From contig CAKZLY010000026.1 in the NCBI GenBank assembly GCA_937127445.1, forward strand, positions 1-40,185: a DNA stretch of 40,185 bases, given 5' to 3'. The translations under genes and the position numbers were made by a program. How positions within the stretch are numbered: position 1 is the first letter of the stretch; each line of letters begins with the position of its first letter. Positions 34,840 through 40,185 of this stretch are shown here, in pieces. Under the pieces are notes generated by a model. It had not been told where the DNA came from. It did no database searches and was given only the letters and a program-made list of their open reading frames with translations. This DNA comes from Eximiradius sp. GTDB lineage: Bacteria > Bacteroidota > Ignavibacteria > Kapaibacteriales > UBA2268.

Positions 34840-37812
34840 ATGAGACATTTTTTGCATTTATTCTTCAAAGAAAACAGATTTTTAATATTATTCTTATTCA
34901 TAATTTCGATTGTAGATTATTCACCAATTCAGGCACAATTATCAGCCAGTCCTGCAAATTGGAGATATACAAATGGAAGTATCGAAGGAACGAGAAATAT
35001 AGAAACACGTTCCGGGCGCCAATATTTCGATTCACTACAGATTAAATGGATAACACCTCATATTGCAGGAGATGTGCAACCATTAATTGGCAATATAGTA
35101 GCAAACAACAAGATATTCCCCAATATGCCATATTCACCTAACGAAATAGCTGCAGTTGTTGGCGATAGAATTGTAGTCATTGATGGAAGCGGGAAAGTGC
35201 TTGTTAATGAAAAACTGCCAGAGGAATTGTATGGAGTAATTAATATTTCTGCATTATTAGATACAAGTTTTGTAGGTCCGAATTACCCATATACATCTCC
35301 AACCGTTGTACTCGGATTGGAGACAATAGAAGCCGAACGCAAAGACAGCCTCGCAGTTGCATTTATTGTTGGGTATGACCATCAGGAAAAACGAATAAAG
35401 ATATTACGAAGATTTTCTATGAACTTAAAAAACAGTTCTAACTATCCTAATGTTTCCGCATCACTTAAACCGATTTACTCTAAAAAGAGTGGCGATGAAT
35501 TTACTTTGTACGCAACATTCAATATGGCAAATCCAAAGATTGGCAACCAATTTTTCTTCGAACCACCTTATTTACGTGGATTTACACAATTCTCAACATC
35601 AAATATTATCTCAAATTTCCCTATGCCTGATATTGGGGATGATATTATTAACCGAATAACAGTCGGTCCAGAAGTGAATATTGGACAACCTTCCATAACG
35701 AACAAACTTCTTGGAAGATCGCTTATGTTATTGCCGAATTACCCGACACCGAATTTGACTGAGAGACCTATCCCCAATAATAGCGTTCTTTCTGGAAGCA
35801 CTTATGCAAACAGACCATATTTAATAAGCATTGATTTATCGGGTTCATTCTTAGTAGAAAATTTTCCGATGATAGATTTAAGCACAATTACAAAAGGAAC
35901 TCGCCCAAGAATTAGGCCACTGTTTGTCAATATTACTGATAATGCAATGCCTTCAGATAGTTTATTTATTCTTGTGCTTGAAGAATACAATGGGCTAAAT
36001 GGTTCAAACGGAACATCAAGAATACATTTATTTGATATGAACGGAAATGCTTTGACATCTCCAAACAAGATTACTGAACCACCTTACCTTCCACCAAGTT
36101 TTACCGGGAAGCAAAATCATTATTGGTCGGTTGCTGTTGGTAATGTAGATGGCAATCCAAGGAATGAATGGCTTCCATATTTTCCGAATAATCGTGGGAA
36201 TGAAATAGTTGTTACTCAATCGTCTAAAGAATTTGCTTTTGCTGGTAGCAAATTATTTGTATTGAGGTACAATAGCGGACCAGAGATTGATAAACCTTCG
36301 CCTCCGGGAGAATATCTTTTCCCATTTGATACAGTTGCAAGCCAGAGAATAAATGGATGGGTTGCAGCAGTCAATGACTTCGACGGCGATATAAATGATG
36401 GCAAGGATGAAATTTTCCTTGTCAATGGTTCGGAACTTATTGTATTGAGGATGAGAGATTATAACTCTCTTGAATTTCGACTTGGAATGCCTTTCGATAC
36501 TGTATTTACAAGGAATTTCCAAAATCAAACAATTTCAAATATGGCGATTTCTGATATTGATGGCGACGGACGTAATGATATTATTGTTACAACTTTTGAT
36601 TCTACTTATGTTATTGGAACACCTATTCCACAAACAATTTCAGTATTATCGCCAAAATTTGCAAATGCTTTGCAAAGAGACTACTGCCCTGATGATACAG
36701 TTAAAATTTCCTGGGAGAATTATTCAAGCACAGCAAGAGCAATGTTGCTGTTTGCAGAGGTGAAAAATAACGCAATTGTTAAGATTGATACATTATTAAA
36801 AAACATTGATAATTCGGCTTCAATAGTTAATTATAATTTTGTTGTAAATGAAAAAGTTATAGGTAAAAGTGGATTTCTAATTGTTGCTTCTGAAACAAAT
36901 CCAACAGTTAATTTTGATACTACAACCATATTGACATTTAATCGCCCAATAATAGACATTAATAATATCAATAAATTGTCACTCGTAAGTGGTTCTTCAG
37001 TCAATATTGATGGAACTGCTCTTTGTGCTGATAGTGTAGTTTTCCATATTTCCAATGATGGACTGAATTGGCATAAAGTTGGAGTTGCCGATGTAGCGAA
37101 CAGCCAATTTGCTACACAACTGTCAATCCCGTGTTTAGAAGTGTTTAGTTGTTTAGAAAAAATTTCAGACTTATCATATTTAATGAAGTTTGAAATTCAT
37201 AAAGGTGGCTATGTTGATACAACAAATATTTTGAATTTGCCTGTAAGACCTGCTAAATTCCCAATCACTTGGGACACATCTACAACAAGCGACCCAACAA
37301 TTACTTTCAAGTGGAGTGTTCTCGATATGCCGTCTGAAATTGATAGCTTACATTTTCTAATTTCAACTGATGGCAAAAAATATTCAGAAATGGACAGATT
37401 TTCAGCAGGTATAGAAAAGTACAAATGGCACGTTCCATTGAACACACCCGACACTTTATATATTCGTTTTTGTGCAGCAGATAATTGCATAATAATTGAC
37501 ACTGTAATTTCGAAATATCAACCCAAATATATTATTTCTGTTGCTCCAAATCCAATGCGGCTTGGAGAAATGATGGAGTTAGTATATAAAGTATCGAAAG
37601 AAACTTACGTCAAAATTAGAATATTTGACCAGAGCAATAGATTAGTCCGTGAAATACAAAAAGATGTTTATCGAATACCGAATACTGCATATTGCGATTT
37701 TTGGGACGGACGATTATCTGACGGTACTCCTGTTGCAAACGGTTTATACTACATTCGTTTAGAATTAGACGATGGTTCTTTTGAAATATATCCGATTTAC
37801 GTAAGAAAATAA
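34840..37812 (+). CDS. Secreted FG-GAP/VCBS-type protein with C-terminal sorting domain
   Basis: 990 residues. A long N-region with signal peptide (FLILFLFIISIVDYSPIQAQ, cleavage near 32) leads into a beta-propeller-like region up to about 600. It contains FG-GAP/VCBS calcium-type loops: VGNVDGNPRNEW, VNDFDGDINDGKDEIF and ISDIDGDGRNDIIV. Two or three Ig-like domains follow (about 610-890). The end (SVAPNPMRLGEMMELVYKVS, DFWDGRLSDGTPVANGLYYI, final YVRK) is a FlgD-Ig-like, T9SS sorting-type domain. It is likely a surface protein that binds ligand through a propeller. An AGGA lies before the ATG. It follows the SRPBCC gene by 79 bases and ends right against the convergent DUF2851 gene. Confidence 0.88.
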   Translation: MRHFLHLFFKENRFLILFLFIISIVDYSPIQAQLSASPANWRYTNGSIEGTRNIETRSGRQYFDSLQIKWITPHIAGDVQPLIGNIVANNKIFPNMPYSPNEIAAVVGDRIVVIDGSGKVLVNEKLPEELYGVINISALLDTSFVGPNYPYTSPTVVLGLETIEAERKDSLAVAFIVGYDHQEKRIKILRRFSMNLKNSSNYPNVSASLKPIYSKKSGDEFTLYATFNMANPKIGNQFFFEPPYLRGFTQFSTSNIISNFPMPDIGDDIINRITVGPEVNIGQPSITNKLLGRSLMLLPNYPTPNLTERPIPNNSVLSGSTYANRPYLISIDLSGSFLVENFPMIDLSTITKGTRPRIRPLFVNITDNAMPSDSLFILVLEEYNGLNGSNGTSRIHLFDMNGNALTSPNKITEPPYLPPSFTGKQNHYWSVAVGNVDGNPRNEWLPYFPNNRGNEIVVTQSSKEFAFAGSKLFVLRYNSGPEIDKPSPPGEYLFPFDTVASQRINGWVAAVNDFDGDINDGKDEIFLVNGSELIVLRMRDYNSLEFRLGMPFDTVFTRNFQNQTISNMAISDIDGDGRNDIIVTTFDSTYVIGTPIPQTISVLSPKFANALQRDYCPDDTVKISWENYSSTARAMLLFAEVKNNAIVKIDTLLKNIDNSASIVNYNFVVNEKVIGKSGFLIVASETNPTVNFDTTTILTFNRPIIDINNINKLSLVSGSSVNIDGTALCADSVVFHISNDGLNWHKVGVADVANSQFATQLSIPCLEVFSCLEKISDLSYLMKFEIHKGGYVDTTNILNLPVRPAKFPITWDTSTTSDPTITFKWSVLDMPSEIDSLHFLISTDGKKYSEMDRFSAGIEKYKWHVPLNTPDTLYIRFCAADNCIIIDTVISKYQPKYIISVAPNPMRLGEMMELVYKVSKETYVKIRIFDQSNRLVREIQKDVYRIPNTAYCDFWDGRLSDGTPVANGLYYIRLELDDGSFEIYPIYVRK

Positions 37813-38796
37813 TCATTTATTACTAGATAAGCCAATAGAATAAAAATCAAGAACTTCTTCGAACTTATATTGAGATAAAGGATTTGGTGGGAATTCTTCT
37901 GCATTACCTTTGCAACGAATGTATTCAAGCATTCCTTGCTGTTGCCAGAGATATTTTTGCTCTATGTGTGGGAAATGGCGGCTTAATTTACTGTAAATAC
38001 TCAAAGTAGGGGTTGACCAGAACCACGTCAAAAGACAAATTCTTGCGGCATCATCCGCAATACAAATTGAAAGCGGTAGCACAACATTCAGAACTAATTC
38101 TCTTCTGAGTGCAGCACCTTCTCGAGAAATTTTAGATTTCATTAAATCAACTAAACTCAAAAAAATATCGAATACTTCGTTATTCTTGATTTTATTCAAA
38201 AAAGGGAGAATAAGTGAATTATCTAAATTGTACAAAATGTCATTAAAATGATTATTGTCATATATGGGTCTGCGTCTTTTTTTTCTGTAGTTATCTAAAA
38301 ATTTGTAAGCAGCTATTTTAAGGGCGTCATTTATATTGTTATTGTTCACCAACGGCATAACTTCGGCAGATTTTCTTAAAATTCTTACTAATGCGTAATG
38401 CTGTAAATCAAGTATTTGATTTATTATTTCATCTTTATCAACACTATCATCTATTTTTATAGATTCAATTTCTTTTTCAGCAATGACAAGTGTTTCGAAA
38501 TTTTCATTTATTATGGTATCATTATTACAAACAATATGCAAAAAAACGTTTTGATAAAGTTGATTTATAGAGTGATTATGATAAAGCCAATCCAATGAAT
38601 TTTTATGAAACTCAACCTCTCCTGTAACAATTTTACCGTCAAGAAGAACCCCAAAATTAGTGAAATCAGGACCTTCATATGGATTAATCCGTCCGGGAGA
38701 AAGCACTTGCAATTGCTTACCGCTTTCAGTAATCCATACACGTGATGGTTCGGAAAGCAATTTTTGCAATCGTTTCTGCAATTGCAATTCGTTCAT
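37813..38796 (-). CDS. DUF2851 family protein
   Basis: 327 residues, no signal peptide or TM helix. The N-terminal part shows the features of this uncharacterised Bacteroidota family: LSPGRINPYEGPDFTNFGV, GEVEFHKNSLDWLYHNHSIN and YQNVFLHIVCNNDT. The middle is helical, and the end has a cysteine in ICLLTWFW and a final GMLEYIRCKGN segment. The acidic and His residues in the first part could mark a nuclease-like site, but that is speculation. Its ATG lies one base after the lipoprotein stop, so the two are coupled. Its stop codon directly abuts the end of the opposite gene with no spacer. Confidence 0.8.
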   Translation of the reverse strand: MNELQLQKRLQKLLSEPSRVWITESGKQLQVLSPGRINPYEGPDFTNFGVLLDGKIVTGEVEFHKNSLDWLYHNHSINQLYQNVFLHIVCNNDTIINENFETLVIAEKEIESIKIDDSVDKDEIINQILDLQHYALVRILRKSAEVMPLVNNNNINDALKIAAYKFLDNYRKKRRRPIYDNNHFNDILYNLDNSLILPFLNKIKNNEVFDIFLSLVDLMKSKISREGAALRRELVLNVVLPLSICIADDAARICLLTWFWSTPTLSIYSKLSRHFPHIEQKYLWQQQGMLEYIRCKGNAEEFPPNPLSQYKFEEVLDFYSIGLSSNK

Positions 38797-38797
38797 T

Positions 38798-39457
38798 TCA
38801 TTCTTCGACTTTTTTCAACAAATAACTTCTAAAAGAATAAATTCCTATACTATCGATAAACACTAAATCCTCGCTGTATATTGTTGGGATTGGTCTTTTA
38901 CGTTCGGCAACAAACAGTAAATTCCATCGTTTAAATAACAAATTATTGAAAATGATGTTTTCGCTTTTTGTGAAAGTATAAGTATTTTTCCAGAATAAAG
39001 TCTCTGAACCAATGTTTTTGTTAAATTCAATTTGCTTTGAATGAAAATCATTAAGTTTTTTTGGAATTTCGAACATAAACACAAAAAAATCAGATGGATA
39101 GCTGGGCGAAACAAAAGGATGTTTCTTTGTTCCGAAAAGATAAGAACTATCAGTAATAGCAATCCCGAATTCTGTGTATCTTGGGAAACCATTATCGAGT
39201 TCTTTCCATTCCAGTGTATAGGTTGGGAGTTTAGATTTAGAAATAGTATCCCAAAATTCTATTACCCATTCGCTTGTATCAAAATTTGTAACAAAAAACG
39301 ATGCTTCAACACTGTTTTTTTCGTAAGTCCAGATTTTACCTAATCTTACATTGAATAAATAATTTTCTTTTGGAATAACTGGTTCATTTGAGTTATTGCT
39401 ATCTGAACAAGAAACAAAAAACAATATTAGAAATATTATAAAAATTACCTTGCTCAT
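38798..39457 (-). CDS. Predicted outer-membrane or periplasmic lipoprotein
   Basis: 219 residues. A lipoprotein signal peptide is clear: SKVIFIIFLILFFVSC with the lipobox Cys17, followed by SDSNNSNEP, a polar tether typical of Bacteroidota lipoproteins. The remainder is beta-rich with many aromatic residues (IWTYEKNS, EWVIEFWDT, FVFMFEIPKKL) and has no family that I recognise. It is upstream of the DUF2851 gene, with one base between them, so the two are probably cotranscribed and translated together. Confidence 0.85.
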   Translation of the reverse strand: MSKVIFIIFLILFFVSCSDSNNSNEPVIPKENYLFNVRLGKIWTYEKNSVEASFFVTNFDTSEWVIEFWDTISKSKLPTYTLEWKELDNGFPRYTEFGIAITDSSYLFGTKKHPFVSPSYPSDFFVFMFEIPKKLNDFHSKQIEFNKNIGSETLFWKNTYTFTKSENIIFNNLLFKRWNLLFVAERKRPIPTIYSEDLVFIDSIGIYSFRSYLLKKVEE

Positions 39458-39578
39458 TGAAATAATCCATTATTGGAGAAATAAAAATAAATAATATTAT
39501 TAAAAAAGCAAAAAAAAACTTAATTTGAAACTTATATTACACTATGATTAAGTAATTTTGGATAATCGATGGTATTTA

Positions 39579-40185
39579 ATGAAAATTAATACACATTTTG
39601 AATTTACAACATCCCAAAAAAAAATTTTACGCCGAATTATACTCATAATAGGCATGCTGTTTTTGATAAGTATAATCAGTATTTTGCTGGGTTTTTTTTC
39701 TCAACAAATATTTTTAGTAGTGCTTGGATTGAGTTTAACAATAAATATTGCTTATTGTTTGACAATTTTTTTTGCTGAAGAGAACAAAAATCAATATCCT
39801 GATTATTTATTTCAATATGGATATACTAAATTTGAAAGCATATTTATCGTAGTTCATTTATTATTGTCATTACTTATTTTTATAATAACAATTTACTTAA
39901 CAACTGTTTTCAGTATTTCTTCAAATATCATTAAAATAGACAATCTAATTTTACTCCTTGGTTTTATTTTTTTGAACTCTATGTTTATTTTTTTACTTAA
40001 GAATTTCTTTGATAAGAATATTATCGATGCTAAAAATAAAGACTTGATATACAATTTCATTGTATGGAAAAATACTTTGATAATGTTCTTTGTTTGTTTT
40101 ATTTTTATTTTTATTTTTATTTTGATTGTCATTCTATTCTATCAAGCAGAAAAATCTGAATTTTTAAGTTATTTAGATAAGATAT
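39579..40185 (+). CDS. Hypothetical multi-pass membrane protein (partial, runs off the right edge)
   Basis: An open frame from ATG 39579 continues without a stop to the window end, about 202 codons. The N-terminus MKINTHFEFTTSQKKILRR is positively charged, then four to five hydrophobic helices follow (about 20-38, 43-63, 88-111, 124-141, 165-188), with short loops such as FAEENKNQYPDYLFQYGYTK. I recognise no family; it resembles the membrane part of an ABC-type exporter or permease only in a general way. A TAATTTTG box at 39553-39560 could be its -7 element, without a good -33 partner. The helix near 168-178 is encoded by a short ATTTTT tandem repeat (Ile-Phe)n. Confidence 0.65.
   Translation, partial: MKINTHFEFTTSQKKILRRIILIIGMLFLISIISILLGFFSQQIFLVVLGLSLTINIAYCLTIFFAEENKNQYPDYLFQYGYTKFESIFIVVHLLLSLLIFIITIYLTTVFSISSNIIKIDNLILLLGFIFLNSMFIFLLKNFFDKNIIDAKNKDLIYNFIVWKNTLIMFFVCFIFIFIFILIVILFYQAEKSEFLSYLDKI
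40097..40124 (+). repeat. Short ATTTTT tandem repeat inside a membrane-helix codon run
   Basis: Three perfect copies of ATTTTT (40101-40118) plus partial copies on both sides encode alternating Ile and Phe. Gain or loss of a unit would keep the frame. Confidence 0.6.

Noticed and set aside
34761-35045. 94-codon frame overlapping the start of the FG-GAP cargo
   Set aside because: It runs out of frame through the signal peptide and first domain of the 990-residue protein and shows no family.
1-40185. Search by eye for CRISPR arrays, tRNA or rRNA genes, insertion sequences, integrases and toxin-antitoxin pairs
   Set aside because: No spaced direct repeats, cloverleaf candidates, transposase motifs or small paired toxin genes were seen; the window looks like ordinary chromosome.

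Overview
The window reads as a chromosomal segment of an AT-rich, Gram-negative bacterium of the Bacteroidota/Chlorobi (FCB) lineage. Two things point there. Five encoded proteins carry an N-terminal signal peptide plus a C-terminal type IX secretion (T9SS) sorting-type domain, and several promoters fit the Bacteroidota pattern of TTTG, about 19 bases, then TAnnTTTG. The same window also carries part of a flagellar hook operon and a CheB. Flagella together with T9SS cargo fit the Ignavibacteria or Kapabacteria type of lineage better than classical gliding Bacteroidota. That placement is inference; there is no rRNA gene here to settle it. I see no tRNA, rRNA, CRISPR array, insertion sequence, phage or integron.

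Layout. 1-2906 (+): end of a hook operon, with the C-terminus of a FliK-like protein, flgD, a small flagellar operon protein and flgE, closed by a strong terminator. flgE is preceded by two potential RNA hairpins. 2979-3889 (+): nuoA and nuoB as an isolated overlapping pair, closed by a bidirectional terminator. 3968-9343 (-): an abgT-type transporter, a UDP-glucuronate decarboxylase, then tldD and tldE; the TldD has a Tat-type N-terminus. 9457-15021 (-): an 1854-residue beta-helix surface protein with a T9SS tail. 15324-17453 (+): an EF-G paralogue of the FusA2/EF-G2 type with an altered G domain. 17612-18337 (-): a secreted FKBP-type prolyl isomerase. 18508-20429 (-): an ArsR regulator, a UPF0718-type permease and a mini-thioredoxin, with an inverted-repeat operator overlapping the promoter. 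20593-23367 (-): an Omp28-like thioredoxin-fold T9SS cargo. 23510-28308 (-): a 1315-residue multi-Ig T9SS cargo translationally coupled to a family 2 glycosyltransferase.

28453-30601 (+): a CheB response regulator/methylesterase followed after 4 bases by an L-2-hydroxyglutarate oxidase-like flavoprotein. 30594-34116 (-): a membrane PDZ/multi-TM/GAF/SpoIIE phosphatase with a small T9SS cargo behind it. 34305-37812 (+): an SRPBCC protein and a 990-residue FG-GAP T9SS cargo. 37813-39457 (-): a lipoprotein and a DUF2851 protein. 39579-end (+): the start of an unrecognised membrane protein.

The shared theme is cell-surface biology: export of large adhesin-like or structural proteins through T9SS, a glycosyltransferase and a UDP-xylose synthase that could feed surface glycan, a periplasmic isomerase, and signalling through CheB and a SpoIIE phosphatase. 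The items most worth a second look are the EF-G paralogue with altered catalytic residues, the PDZ-SpoIIE sensor paired with a T9SS cargo, the Tat-tagged TldD beside an untagged TldE, the structured flgE leader, and the ArsR operator/permease cassette. I did not find a clearly new multi-gene system.
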